Shown one piece after another: positions 25,874 through 34,908 of a stretch of DNA of 64,000 bases; positions within the stretch are counted from its first letter, which is position 1, and each line of letters begins with the position of its first letter. The DNA is from Varunaivibrio sulfuroxidans. GTDB lineage: Bacteria; Pseudomonadota; Alphaproteobacteria; Rhodospirillales; Magnetovibrionaceae. The notes under the pieces were generated by a model, which had not been told where the DNA came from, searched no databases, and saw only the letters and a program-made list of their open reading frames with translations. The DNA lies in the NCBI RefSeq assembly GCF_029318635.1, contig NZ_CP119676.1, forward strand, positions 1,487,001-1,551,000, in the 5' to 3' direction. The position numbers and the translations under genes are program-made.

Positions 25874-28188
25874 TGGGTATGATCCTCAGCCCCTTTTCAT
25901 CATCCACCGGCGCAAACGACGCCGTCAAAGACGCCGCCCTTCTCGACGGCGTGTCCGGATATCTGTCGCGCACGCCCGTGGTGGCGGGAAACGGTGGCGT
26001 GTGGTCGTTTTCCTGTTGGGTGAAACCCACAGCCACAGGAACGGTAAGGTCATTATTTTCAGACGCCGCGCCGACGTTTAGCACGATCGTTCGCATTATG
26101 GACACAGACCAGATTGCCGTGGATATCGCCAATCAGGTGGACACGTCTTTCAGATTGACGACAACCGCCGTTTTTCGGGATGTTTCCGCTTGGATGCATG
26201 TTCTCGTGGCGGTGAATACTTCGGCGGCGACAGCCGCGGACCGCGTGAAAATATACGTCAACGGCGACCTCCAATCGGTGACGGGGACGTACCCGACGAC
26301 CGCCTTTGGCGGCGGGTTGTCCGCGTCCTACCCGTGGACGATCGGGTATAACCATTCCGCAGCCCCATACGATTATACGGGATATATTGCCGCCGCCGTC
26401 TTTACCGACGGCCATACCCTGACCCCAACCATTTTCGGAAAAACCGACCCCGTTTCGGGCAACTGGACGCCCAAGAAGCCCAACGTGGCGGCCTACGGGG
26501 CCAACGGGTTTTACCTCAATTTCAAGAATGGCGGGGCGCTGGGCGCGGACGTGTCGGGAAATGGAAATAATTTTATTGCCACCGGAATCGTGACACAAAG
26601 CACGGATACGCCGACGAACAACCATGCCGTTTTGAACCCGGCGACAAACCTATCGAAGGCGGGCGGTTTTTTTTATAGAAACGGCAACCGGACCGTCGTG
26701 ACCGCCCCGGCAAACACCAATTATTGCAGAACCGAGAGCACATTTTATTTTTCCGGTTTAACGGGATGCCGTGCGACAATCACGCATATCGGCCAGGCGA
26801 CCTCGACCTTCGTCGGCGTGCGCAATGTCGATACCGGAACTTTGTATGCATTTCGCGCCGACGGGCAGTGGTTCGACGGGGCGGCGTGGTCCGTGTGGGC
26901 CGGCGGATGGATCGACGGCGACGTTATTGTCCCGCTGTGCGACCCGGTGAGCGGCGAATTAACATTTATAAGGTCCGGTGTCGGCGTGGGCGCAAAAACC
27001 ATCCCGCCCGGAAATTACATCTTCGTATTCAACGCCGTCGGCGGCGTCTCCACCGGCGGCCAGTGGGATGTCGATTTTAACGATGCGTATGTTGGAACGA
27101 CGTATCTGTCCAAAACATACGGTGTGTTGACGACAAACGGCCTAACCCCCGTCACCGGCAAGAACGTCCATGATCATTTCAATACGGTGGCGTATACCGG
27201 GGGCGTGCCGACCATTACGGGGGTTGGGTTCCGACCCGACTTCATGTGGGTAAAATCCCGATCGCTCATCAGCAATCACGTCCTGTTCGATAGCGTCAGG
27301 GGGTTGATAGCCCCGGCGTCCGGGGAAATATACCCAAATCTTACGAATGTGGAGGCGGCGACGGGCGCGATCTCATCGATGTCGGGTGACGGTTGGGCGT
27401 ACAATCTGACTGACGCCAACTATAACGGCATCGGGGATACCTATGTCGCCTGGTGCGCGAAGCTGCCTAACATCGTGACCTCCGGTTGGGCGGGTTCGCC
27501 GACCATCACGCCGACGGAGGAAAGATGCAACCCCACCTTGGGCATGAGCATCGTCTCCTACACGGGAAACGCAACGCTGGGGGCGACGATACCCCATAGC
27601 CTGGGCAAGAAACCCGCGGTGGTGATTGTTAAAAATCGCGTCCTCGGAATCGGGCAGTGGATGGTGTATCACCGGTCCCTGGGGGCCACGAATTATCTCT
27701 TGTTGCAGGATACCTATGCAACGCTGTCCAGCGTGTCCGCCTGGAACAATACCGCGCCGACCGCGCAATTGATTACCTTGGGGAATTTTGACCACGTTAA
27801 CGCCGCGGGAAGCCCCATGATCGCCTACATCTTCGCCGAAAGCGACTTTATCAAGGTCGGCGGCTATACCGGCAACGGCCTCGCCGACGGACCGTTCGTG
27901 AACGCAAACATAAGTCCGGTGTGGACGATGACGAAGCGCACCGACGTCGCGGACGGCTGGTATATCCAAGACGACGTGCGCGCGCCCGCCAACCCCCGTA
28001 GCGCCTACCTTCGCGCCGACGCGACGGCGGTGGAGGATACCTCCGCCGTCCTTACCGACTTTACCGCAACCGGGGTCAAAACACGGACCACCTTGGCGGC
28101 CACCAACGCCCTCGGCGGGACCTACGTCTACCTGATGATCGGACAGCCCCTCGGCGGACGAAACACAACCGAAGCCGTCGGGAGATAG
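25873..28188 (+). CDS. large tail fibre/spike protein with lectin-like domain
   Basis: 771 residues. The N-terminal part (GVSGYLSRTPVV, VWSFSCWVKPT, WTIGYNHSAAPYDYTGYIA) has the form of a LamG/concanavalin-like domain. The C-terminal half (VGFRPDFMWVKSRS, HSLGKKPAVVIVKNR, MSIVSYTGN) matches a repeated region found in many phage tail proteins (DUF7483-like). It probably binds the cell surface. The coding sequence is less GC-biased than the neighbours, suggesting recent exchange, as is usual for receptor-binding genes. Confidence 0.78.
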   Translation: MGMILSPFSSSTGANDAVKDAALLDGVSGYLSRTPVVAGNGGVWSFSCWVKPTATGTVRSLFSDAAPTFSTIVRIMDTDQIAVDIANQVDTSFRLTTTAVFRDVSAWMHVLVAVNTSAATAADRVKIYVNGDLQSVTGTYPTTAFGGGLSASYPWTIGYNHSAAPYDYTGYIAAAVFTDGHTLTPTIFGKTDPVSGNWTPKKPNVAAYGANGFYLNFKNGGALGADVSGNGNNFIATGIVTQSTDTPTNNHAVLNPATNLSKAGGFFYRNGNRTVVTAPANTNYCRTESTFYFSGLTGCRATITHIGQATSTFVGVRNVDTGTLYAFRADGQWFDGAAWSVWAGGWIDGDVIVPLCDPVSGELTFIRSGVGVGAKTIPPGNYIFVFNAVGGVSTGGQWDVDFNDAYVGTTYLSKTYGVLTTNGLTPVTGKNVHDHFNTVAYTGGVPTITGVGFRPDFMWVKSRSLISNHVLFDSVRGLIAPASGEIYPNLTNVEAATGAISSMSGDGWAYNLTDANYNGIGDTYVAWCAKLPNIVTSGWAGSPTITPTEERCNPTLGMSIVSYTGNATLGATIPHSLGKKPAVVIVKNRVLGIGQWMVYHRSLGATNYLLLQDTYATLSSVSAWNNTAPTAQLITLGNFDHVNAAGSPMIAYIFAESDFIKVGGYTGNGLADGPFVNANISPVWTMTKRTDVADGWYIQDDVRAPANPRSAYLRADATAVEDTSAVLTDFTATGVKTRTTLAATNALGGTYVYLMIGQPLGGRNTTEAVGR

Positions 28189-28191
28189 GCG

Positions 28192-29745
28192 ATGGATGGT
28201 CACGGCGTAGCCCGGCGCAACCCGTCACGCGTCCCCGCGGTTTCGCACGATTTCGAAGACGACACGTTTGACGCCTTCGTCGCCCAATGGAATGCGGCCC
28301 AGGATCAAGCATACCCGAAATTGCACAAAACCATGGTGTGTTGGCTCGAAAAATGTTGGCGTGAGAACGCGCATGAACTCCTGCTGATGGCCTTTCGCAA
28401 CTCGGGGAAATCGACCCTGGTCGGCCTGTTTTGCGCCTGGATGTTAAGCCGCGATCCGACGCTCCGGATCATGGTGTTGGCGGCCGACCTAGCGCTGGCG
28501 CGCAAGATGACGCGCAACGTTAAGCGGATCATCGAACGCCACCCCCGATGCGCCGGCCTTAAGCCCAAGCGGGCGGATCAATGGGCGTCCGATCAGTTCA
28601 CCGTCAACCGCGAGGGCGAATTGCGTGACCCGTCGATGTTGGCCAAGGGGATCAGCGCCAACGTCACCGGGTCGCGCGCCGACATCGTGATTTGCGATGA
28701 CGTCGAGGTACCGAATACCTGCGACAGTCCGCAAAAACGCGCCGATCTGCGCCAGCGCCTGGATGAAATCGATTACGTGATCGTTCCCGGCGGGGTGCAG
28801 CTTTATATTGGCACGCCGCATACCTATTACACCATATACGCCGAAACGCCACGCCTGGACGCCGGTGAGGAAGTCCCCTTTCTGAGCGCCTTCAAACGGT
28901 TGGAATTGGCGGTGCTCGACGAGGACGGGCATTCACGTTGGCCGGAGCGTTATCCCTTGGAGAAAATCGCGCGTATGCGCTTGCGTTCCGGTCCCAACAA
29001 ATTCGAGAGCCAGATGATGTTGCGTCCGGCCAACTATGCCGATGGACGGCTCGACCCCGATCTTCTGCGCCGCTACGATGAAGAATTGCTTTATGTCGAG
29101 GGCAACGCCACGGCGACGCTGCGCCTTGGGGCGCGTCGCCTGGTTTCGGCCTCGTGCTGGTGGGATCCGGCCTACGGCGCGCCGGGCAAGGGTGACGCCA
29201 GCGTCATCGCCTGCGTGTTCACCGATGAGGAGGGATCGTACTGGCTGCACCGGGTAGCGTATCTACAACACGATCCGGACCGGACCGCGGCCGAAGCCGA
29301 AGCCATCCAGCTGTGCCGCCAAGTGGCGATCTTCGTCGAAGACCTTCACCTGCCCTCGATCACGTTGGAAACCAACGGCATCGGGCGCTTCCTGCCGGGC
29401 CTGCTGCGCCGCACCCTAGCCGAGCGGGGGGTCGCCTGCGCGGTGGTCGAACGGGCCAGCCGCACGTCCAAGACGCAACGTATTATCGACGCCTTCGACG
29501 CCCCCCTGGCGGCGGGCACGCTCCACGCCCATGCCGGGGTGTGGTCAACGCCGTTTATCGCCGAAATGCGCGAATGGCGTCCGGGCGCGAAAATGCGCGA
29601 TGACGGCCTCGACGCGGTGTCCGGTTGCCTCCTGGACGAGCCGGTGCGCCTGTCGCGCCGCCCCCTTCCCGGACGCAAGGACCTTCGCGCGCGCTGGCGC
29701 TCAGGCGCGACGCCGCACAAGGCGGTGACCGACTTCAGCGTCTAG
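28192..29745 (+). CDS. terminase large subunit
   Basis: 517 residues. Walker A-like AFRNSGKST at 67-75, Walker B ADIVICDDVE near 165, and a C-terminal RNase H-like nuclease region (SCWWDPAYGAPGKGDASV and the later DGLDAVSG) form the complete motor for DNA packaging. The gene follows the fibres rather than preceding the portal, as in T7-like orders. No small terminase was recognised. An intrinsic terminator follows. Confidence 0.92.
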   Translation: MDGHGVARRNPSRVPAVSHDFEDDTFDAFVAQWNAAQDQAYPKLHKTMVCWLEKCWRENAHELLLMAFRNSGKSTLVGLFCAWMLSRDPTLRIMVLAADLALARKMTRNVKRIIERHPRCAGLKPKRADQWASDQFTVNREGELRDPSMLAKGISANVTGSRADIVICDDVEVPNTCDSPQKRADLRQRLDEIDYVIVPGGVQLYIGTPHTYYTIYAETPRLDAGEEVPFLSAFKRLELAVLDEDGHSRWPERYPLEKIARMRLRSGPNKFESQMMLRPANYADGRLDPDLLRRYDEELLYVEGNATATLRLGARRLVSASCWWDPAYGAPGKGDASVIACVFTDEEGSYWLHRVAYLQHDPDRTAAEAEAIQLCRQVAIFVEDLHLPSITLETNGIGRFLPGLLRRTLAERGVACAVVERASRTSKTQRIIDAFDAPLAAGTLHAHAGVWSTPFIAEMREWRPGAKMRDDGLDAVSGCLLDEPVRLSRRPLPGRKDLRARWRSGATPHKAVTDFSV

Positions 29746-29775
29746 GGTCACGAGACCAAAATTTCAAATCCGAAG

Positions 29776-29799
29776 CCCCGCCCGCGCGGGGTTTTTTTT
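29776..29799 (+). terminator. intrinsic terminator after the terminase gene
   Basis: CCCCGC and GCGGGG arms with loop CCGC, followed by eight T residues. It separates the structural genes from the lysis genes. Confidence 0.85.
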
Positions 29800-29833
29800 G
29801 TCCAAAACCGCATACCGATAGGAGATATCCCTC

Positions 29834-30148
29834 ATGAGTCACGCCTGGAACATCACTCTGGTCTGGTGGATCACCGTCGTCGAGCTGCCCGCTTTGGCGG
29901 GGTTATTCTGGATTATCTGGAGCACCGCCCGCCAATCCCGCGAGGCTATTGACGACGTCGAAAAAAACGTCGAATTGGCGCTCGTTCACCTACGCCAAAA
30001 CCTGGACGCCTACAAACTCGACGTGGCGAAATCCTACGCCTCGATCGCCTATATTAAGGACGTCGAACGCCGCCTCACCCGCCACTTAATCCGAATTGAA
30101 GAAAAACTCGACCAGCAACGCGCCCCGCGCGTGGGCGGTGGCGCATGA
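29834..30148 (+). CDS. small membrane protein with coiled coil (lysis cassette)
   Basis: 104 residues: one N-terminal transmembrane segment (about 7-28, rich in Trp/Leu/Ile) and a charged helical tail with RHLIRIEEKLDQQ. It overlaps the endolysin gene by four bases, so a role in lysis (spanin-like or accessory holin) is plausible, but there is no diagnostic motif. Confidence 0.65.
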   Translation: MSHAWNITLVWWITVVELPALAGLFWIIWSTARQSREAIDDVEKNVELALVHLRQNLDAYKLDVAKSYASIAYIKDVERRLTRHLIRIEEKLDQQRAPRVGGGA

Positions 30149-30633
30149 CCGCCCCCATACCCGCCACCGCCAAGGAAAATGGCGCACGACCGACGACAAA
30201 CGCCATGCCTCCCGAGGATCGTCGCCACACGGTCGATATCCTGGCGCGCACCCTGTACGGCGAGGCGCGCGGCGAAAGCCTGGCCGGAAAAGAGGCGATC
30301 GCCGCGGTCGTCATCAATCGGGTAGCGCGCGCGAAAACGCGCGGCGGTTATTGGTGGGGCGACACCATCGCCGAAGTCTGCCAAAAACCCTGGCAGTTCT
30401 CGTGCTGGAACGAGAGCGATCCCAACCGCCGTAAAATCCTCGCCGTGCGGTCGGGAAACCGGATTTTCGACAGCTGCCTTCGCATCGCCCGGCGCGCCGA
30501 GGCGGGGCTGTTGCGTGACGAGACGAAGGGCGCCACTCACTATCACGCCTGCAATATCAATCCACCCTGGGCGCGCGGCAAGGCGGCCTCGGTCGAAATC
30601 GGACGTCATCTGTTTTATAACGACATCGAGTAG
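30145..30633 (+). CDS. SleB-type cell-wall hydrolase (endolysin)
   Basis: 162 residues. The motif ARTLYGEARGES with its catalytic glutamate, followed by AIAAVVINRV, and WQFSCWNESDPNR and GATHYHA further on, is that of the cell wall hydrolase SleB family, which cleaves peptidoglycan. No signal peptide is seen, so export would rely on the holin encoded next. Confidence 0.88.
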   Translation: MTAPIPATAKENGARPTTNAMPPEDRRHTVDILARTLYGEARGESLAGKEAIAAVVINRVARAKTRGGYWWGDTIAEVCQKPWQFSCWNESDPNRRKILAVRSGNRIFDSCLRIARRAEAGLLRDETKGATHYHACNINPPWARGKAASVEIGRHLFYNDIE

Positions 30634-30642
30634 GAGAAAACC

Positions 30643-31026
30643 ATGCTACCCGCCATTATCGCCCCCCTACTCAGCGGCTTGTTCTCGATCATCGACAAGA
30701 CCGTGGAGAATAAGGACGAGGCCCAGAAAATAAAATCCCGGCTTCAGGAAATGACGCTTCAGGGCCGCTTTCGCGAAATCGAGGCCGCCGCCGACATTAT
30801 CCGCGCCGAGGCGCAAGGCGACAGTTGGCTGCAGCGCAACTGGCGGCCGATGCTGATGGTGCTGTTCGGCGTCATCATCGCCAACAATTATCTGGTCGTT
30901 CCCCTGTTCGGCACGCCGGCGGCGGAAATTCCACCGGACTTGTGGGCTTTGTTAAAATTGGGTGTCGGCGGCTACGTCCTGGGCCGCAGCGCCGAAAAAA
31001 GCGTGCGGGCGTTGAAGGAAAAATAG
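30643..31026 (+). CDS. holin of the 3TM family
   Basis: 127 residues with hydrophobic segments at about 2-17, 66-86 and 97-115 and a charged central linker (NKDEAQKIKSRLQEM; SWLQRNWRPMLMVLFG). This is the layout of 3TM-type phage holins. It is the last gene of the module; the host mutase gene ends 40 bases away, convergent. Confidence 0.85.
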   Translation: MLPAIIAPLLSGLFSIIDKTVENKDEAQKIKSRLQEMTLQGRFREIEAAADIIRAEAQGDSWLQRNWRPMLMVLFGVIIANNYLVVPLFGTPAAEIPPDLWALLKLGVGGYVLGRSAEKSVRALKEK

Positions 31027-31065
31027 CCCCCTCGCCATGCCCCCCGCCCATCCCGGAGCGCCGCG

Positions 31066-33240
31066 CTATGCCTGGACGCGCCGACGACGGATAACCGCGA
31101 GCACTTCGCGGGCGGCGGTGGGGATGTGGGTTCCCGGCGGGAAAATGGCGGCGACGCCGGCATTTTTGAGGGCGGTTTGGTCGCGCGCCGGAATGACGCC
31201 ACCGCAGACCACCGCGATATCGTTAACGCCGCGTTGCTTCAGCGCCGCGATCAGTTCGGGCACCAGGGTCTTGTGCCCACCCGCCTGGGTCGAGACTCCG
31301 ATCACATGCACGTCGTTTTCCAGGGCTTCCTGGGCGACTTCGTCCGGGGTCTGAAACAAGGCGCCGATATCGACCTCGAAACCGATATCGGCGAAGGCGC
31401 TGGCGATCACCTTGGCGCCGCGATCATGACCGTCCTGGCCCATCTTGGCGACCATCATGCGTGGCCTGCGCCCGCGCTCGGCGGCGAACGCGGCGGCATC
31501 GGCGCGCACCGCGGCGAAGTCGGGATCGTCGCCATAGGCCGCCCCATAAACGCCGCTGATGGCCCGATTTTGCGCCTGGTGGCGGGTGTAGACTTGGGCC
31601 AACGCCTCGGAAATTTCACCCACCGTGGCGCGCGCGCGCGCGGCGACGACGGCGTCTTCGAGAAGGTTTCCTTCGCCCGACGCGGCGTCTTTCTTAAGAG
31701 CGCCCAGGGCGGCGTTCACCGCACTTTGGTCCCGTGTTTCGCGGACGGTTTTCAGACGGGCGATCTGCGCCTCGCGGACGCGATCGTTGTCGATTTCGAG
31801 GAGGTCGATCTCCTCCTCGTCGGCGTTGGTGTATTTGTTGACGCCAACCAACGTCTCCTCGCCACGGTCGATGCGGGCTTGTTTGCGCGCGGCGGCCTCC
31901 TCGATGCGTTGTTTGGGCAGGCCCGCCTCGACGGCGCGGGTCATGCCGCCGATAGCCTCAACCTCGGCGATCAGTTCGCGCGCTTCTTGAACCAGGGACG
32001 CGGTCAAGGCCTCGACATAATAGCTGCCGCCCAAGGGATCGGCGACGTGGGTGATCGCGGTTTCTTCCTGCAAGATCAGTTGGGTGTTCCGTGCGATGCG
32101 CGCCGAAAACGGCGTCGGCAGGGCCAGCGCCTCGTCCAGGGCGTTGGTATGCAACGACTGCGTGCCGCCCAGCGCGGCGGCCAGCGCCTCGACGGTGGTG
32201 CGCACGACGTTGTTGTATGGGTCCTTGGCGGTCAACGAAACTCCCGAGGTCTGGCAATGGGTACGCAGCATCGACGAGCGCGGGTCCTTGGGAGCAAATT
32301 CGCCCATCAACTGCGCCCACAAAAGACGCGCCGCGCGTAATTTCGCGACTTCCATGAAAAAGTTCATGCCGATGGCGAAAAAAAACGACAGCCGAGGGGC
32401 GAAGGCGTCAACCTCCATCCCCGAGGCGATCGCCGTGCGCACATACTGCACGCCGTCGGCCAGGGTGTAGGCCAGTTCCTGAACGGCGGTCGCGCCCGCC
32501 TCGTGCATGTGATAGCCCGAAATCGAGATCGAGTTGAAACGCGGCATGCGCCGCGCGGTGTAGGCGATGATGTCGGCGACGATGCGCATCGACGGTTCCG
32601 GCGGGTAGATATAAGTATTGCGCACCATGAACTCCTTGAGAATATCGTTCTGGATGGTGCCCGACAACTTCTCCGGGGCGACGCCCTGCTCCTCGGCGGC
32701 GACGATATAGCCCGCCAAAACAGGAAGGACGGCGCCGTTCATGGTCATGCTGACGCTCATCCGGTCGAGCGGAATGCCGTCGAAGAGAATTTTCATGTCC
32801 TCGACGCTGTCGATCGCGACCCCCGCCTTGCCGACGTCGCCGGCGACGCGGGGGTGATCGGAATCATACCCCCTGTGGGTGGCCAGATCGAAGGCCACCG
32901 ATAACCCCTTTTGCCCCGCGGCCAGGTTGTCGCGGTAAAAGCGGTTGGACTGCTCGGCTGTGGAAAACCCGGCGTACTGACGCACCGTCCATGGCCGCCC
33001 CGCGTACATCGTCGCCCGAGGGCCGCGCACGAAGGGAAACAGGCCGGGAAATGTATTCAAGTGCTCAAGACCCTCAAGATCGCGCGCGGTATATAGAGCC
33101 TTGATCGCGATCCCCTCGGGGGTTTCGTGGCGGAGCAGATCGACGTCGCCGCCTTTGAGTTCCTTGCGGGCGAGGTCGATCCAGTCGCGTTCCATTTCTC
33201 CGGGTTTGTATGGCGCATCGGCGGGGAAAGTTGTGCTCAT
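31066..33240 (-). CDS. scpA: methylmalonyl-CoA mutase
   Basis: Adenosylcobalamin enzyme that interconverts methylmalonyl-CoA and succinyl-CoA. 724 residues; the TIM-barrel catalytic part has [21 protein letters not shown] and [14 protein letters not shown], and the C-terminal B12 domain has the DGHDRG base-off histidine motif. The start at 33240 ([12 protein letters not shown]) is the family start; the longer frame adds a basic leader. No small subunit, epimerase or chaperone gene is adjacent, so it may work as a homodimer. It would link propionyl-CoA to the TCA cycle. Confidence 0.95.
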   Translation of the reverse strand: MSTTFPADAPYKPGEMERDWIDLARKELKGGDVDLLRHETPEGIAIKALYTARDLEGLEHLNTFPGLFPFVRGPRATMYAGRPWTVRQYAGFSTAEQSNRFYRDNLAAGQKGLSVAFDLATHRGYDSDHPRVAGDVGKAGVAIDSVEDMKILFDGIPLDRMSVSMTMNGAVLPVLAGYIVAAEEQGVAPEKLSGTIQNDILKEFMVRNTYIYPPEPSMRIVADIIAYTARRMPRFNSISISGYHMHEAGATAVQELAYTLADGVQYVRTAIASGMEVDAFAPRLSFFFAIGMNFFMEVAKLRAARLLWAQLMGEFAPKDPRSSMLRTHCQTSGVSLTAKDPYNNVVRTTVEALAAALGGTQSLHTNALDEALALPTPFSARIARNTQLILQEETAITHVADPLGGSYYVEALTASLVQEARELIAEVEAIGGMTRAVEAGLPKQRIEEAAARKQARIDRGEETLVGVNKYTNADEEEIDLLEIDNDRVREAQIARLKTVRETRDQSAVNAALGALKKDAASGEGNLLEDAVVAARARATVGEISEALAQVYTRHQAQNRAISGVYGAAYGDDPDFAAVRADAAAFAAERGRRPRMMVAKMGQDGHDRGAKVIASAFADIGFEVDIGALFQTPDEVAQEALENDVHVIGVSTQAGGHKTLVPELIAALKQRGVNDIAVVCGGVIPARDQTALKNAGVAAIFPPGTHIPTAAREVLAVIRRRRVQA

Positions 33241-33701
33241 CGTCCGGAAATCTCCGCGTTGCTTGCGTTTGGGGCGCGTCCTCACCCAGGAATATCGTGA
33301 GTATATCGAAGGAATATGGTGCGTGTGAGGGGATTTTTACGCACCTGTGCATAAGGTGGAAAAGCTGTGGACATCTCTGTGGATAAAATACCATATTTAG
33401 TTATGGGGTTGTTTTTCTCCGGTAAATATAGTATCCAATTCAAAGCGGTCGTTTCCTATGTCTCGTATTGCCTTGTGCCGTGTCCCCGCGTCGTATTTCG
33501 TGCGCCGGCGGAACGTCTGGGTATCTTAGGGTTTTGGGTGAAGGTAACGATGGGGGCGCGGTTGGGGGCGCGGTTCGGCGCTTCCATGGGAGATACGCCC
33601 AGAGGGGATGCGCCCGGGCATGTTGCGCCCGCCAAAAATTTTCACACGGCGCGCATTTTGCCGATGTGCGCCCGGATAGAAAAATAGGACGGATCGAGAT
33701 C
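33241..33701. promoter_or_regulatory. mutase/gcrA divergent region with DnaA-box cluster
   Basis: 461 bases without a gene. TTATCCACA-type DnaA boxes lie at 33346-33354 (TGTGCATAA) and 33378-33386 (TGTGGATAA), both matching TTATNCACA, with a weaker one at 33366-33374. An AT-rich stretch follows to about 33445. In Caulobacter, DnaA activates gcrA, so this may be a gcrA control region; it also resembles part of an origin. Confidence 0.6.
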
Positions 33702-34142
33702 ATGAGCACTATTGATTGGACCACGGAACGCACCAACACATTGATCGCTTTGTGGAATGAGGGGTTGCCCACCAGTGAAATCGGTCGTCGCTTGGAAGTG
33801 ACCAAAAACGCCGTCGTTGGCAAGGTGCATCGTTTGGGGTTGAAGAAACGAGCCTCTCCGATCCGCGCCGCGTCCGCGCCGTCCACGCCGAAAACCGAAC
33901 GGCGCAAGGAAGCGCCGACCGCCACCGAAGCCAAGATCGTACGCCTCGACGCGCTCACTTCGAACATGTGCAGTTGGCCCGAAGGCGAGCCGGGAACCTC
34001 TGATTTTCATTTTTGCGGCAGCCCCGCCGTGACCGACAAACCTTATTGCGCCGCCCATTGCGCGCGCGCTTATGTGCGCACCAGCAAGGGCGCGCGGAGC
34101 AATAACGCGAAGAATGCCGCTTCGGCGGGCGCTGCTGCCTAA
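33702..34142 (+). CDS. gcrA: cell-cycle regulator GcrA
   Basis: 146 residues. The N-terminal MSTIDWTTERTNTLIALWNEG and EIGRRLEVTKNAVVGKVHRLGL helix-turn-helix, a Pro/Ala-rich linker and the C-terminal CSWPEGEP...FHFCG....KPYCAAHC region are diagnostic. GcrA is an alphaproteobacterial sigma-70-associated regulator that acts at promoters methylated by CcrM at GANTC. The ATG at 33702 gives the conserved N-terminus. It is separated from the mutase by a DnaA-box cluster. Confidence 0.95.
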   Translation: MSTIDWTTERTNTLIALWNEGLPTSEIGRRLEVTKNAVVGKVHRLGLKKRASPIRAASAPSTPKTERRKEAPTATEAKIVRLDALTSNMCSWPEGEPGTSDFHFCGSPAVTDKPYCAAHCARAYVRTSKGARSNNAKNAASAGAAA

Positions 34143-34235
34143 TAGGATTTTCCGTTCATCACATCCCGCAGGGACATCGCGATTTTCCGTCTCTCGACTT
34201 TCCTCGCGCCCGGAACGCGGCCCGAAGCATAGGGG

Positions 34236-34700
34236 TCACGTTTCGGGTGCGGCGGCGTCCATCATGCCGTCGTCATGCAACTTTTGGATGAGTTGATTGA
34301 GGTTGTCCATGGCCCGGCGCATATCGGCTTTGGGGACCCCCTCTGTAAAGCGGAAACTCAAGTCCTCTTCATACATTTTGCGCGCGCGCGCGCTCATGTT
34401 CGCGTACAGGGTTTCAATCAGCGCTGCATCGCCCTCGCCCATTTTCAAGAGGATGAGAATATCTTCATCCTCGGCGCTGAGGATGAATTTTTGCACCCCC
34501 ACGGCGTTCGCCGCCTTGAGCGCCGCACACAAAGCGCCGAAGGTCTCCAGAGGGTTCGCCCGCACGCCGATGTCGGGGGCGATGACGCCGACGATCTCCG
34601 CCAGAAGTTTTTTAAGCTGCCTGGCGTCCAGGGCGATATGTGTGTCGCCAAAGGCGATACGGAACGTATTCGCCGAAGTTTTGTTGGCCGTGATTTTCAT
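34236..34700 (-). CDS. stand-alone FliG C-terminal-domain-like protein
   Basis: 154 residues. Residues about 75-145 (AEDEDILILLKMGEGDAALIETLYANMSARARKMYEEDL, then VPKADMRRAMDNLNQLIQKLHDDG) follow the FliG middle/C-terminal pattern, where the equivalents are the ALKGAD...NMS.RAA..L.EDL....V....AQ..I....L segments. The N-terminal 70 residues are not like FliG. The start at 34700 follows a GGGGGGCG-type leader; the longer frame is less convincing. No flagellar operon is near, but cheY, cheR and a DHH gene are on the same strand. Motor role or other protein-interaction role is unknown. Confidence 0.72.
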   Translation of the reverse strand: MKITANKTSANTFRIAFGDTHIALDARQLKKLLAEIVGVIAPDIGVRANPLETFGALCAALKAANAVGVQKFILSAEDEDILILLKMGEGDAALIETLYANMSARARKMYEEDLSFRFTEGVPKADMRRAMDNLNQLIQKLHDDGMMDAAAPET

Positions 34701-34821
34701 CTGCTGCGCGCCCCCCTCTCGCGGCCGCGACGGCCCCGCGCACAAAAATCATGCCGCGGGAGGCCTTCGAAATTATCCGATCACCCTACCGGACGCCCCC
34801 CTCCAACGCCATCTTCCGAAC

Positions 34822-34851
34822 GACAACCATGTAAGCGACAACCATGTAAGC
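34822..34851. repeat. two-copy 15-bp tandem repeat
   Basis: GACAACCATGTAAGC occurs twice head to tail between the FliG-like and DHH genes. No function is evident. Confidence 0.85.
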
Positions 34852-34908
34852 GAGAAAGCGGGATAGGGCGTTCACGCAAGATCCGGGCGCGGACGGCGGC
34901 ATTGTGGG

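Larger units (their letters stand above)
15876..31026 (+). mobile_element. podovirus-type virion module (defective prophage or domesticated particle)
   Basis: A run of plus-strand genes encoding portal, Bbp19-like, scaffold, capsid, tail tube A and B, ejection-like protein, two tail fibres, large terminase, membrane protein, endolysin and holin. The reading frames are intact and tightly spaced. No integrase, excisionase, DNA polymerase, helicase, phage RNA polymerase or recognisable small terminase is seen between the host genes chaC and methylmalonyl-CoA mutase. No flanking direct repeat or tRNA was found. The left limit is uncertain (anywhere from 13.2 to 16.8 kb). Confidence 0.8.

Noticed and set aside
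29743..29758. TAGGGTCACGAGACC at the terminase stop
   Set aside because: Differs from GGGTCAGGACC and has no inverted partner; an ordinary terminator follows.
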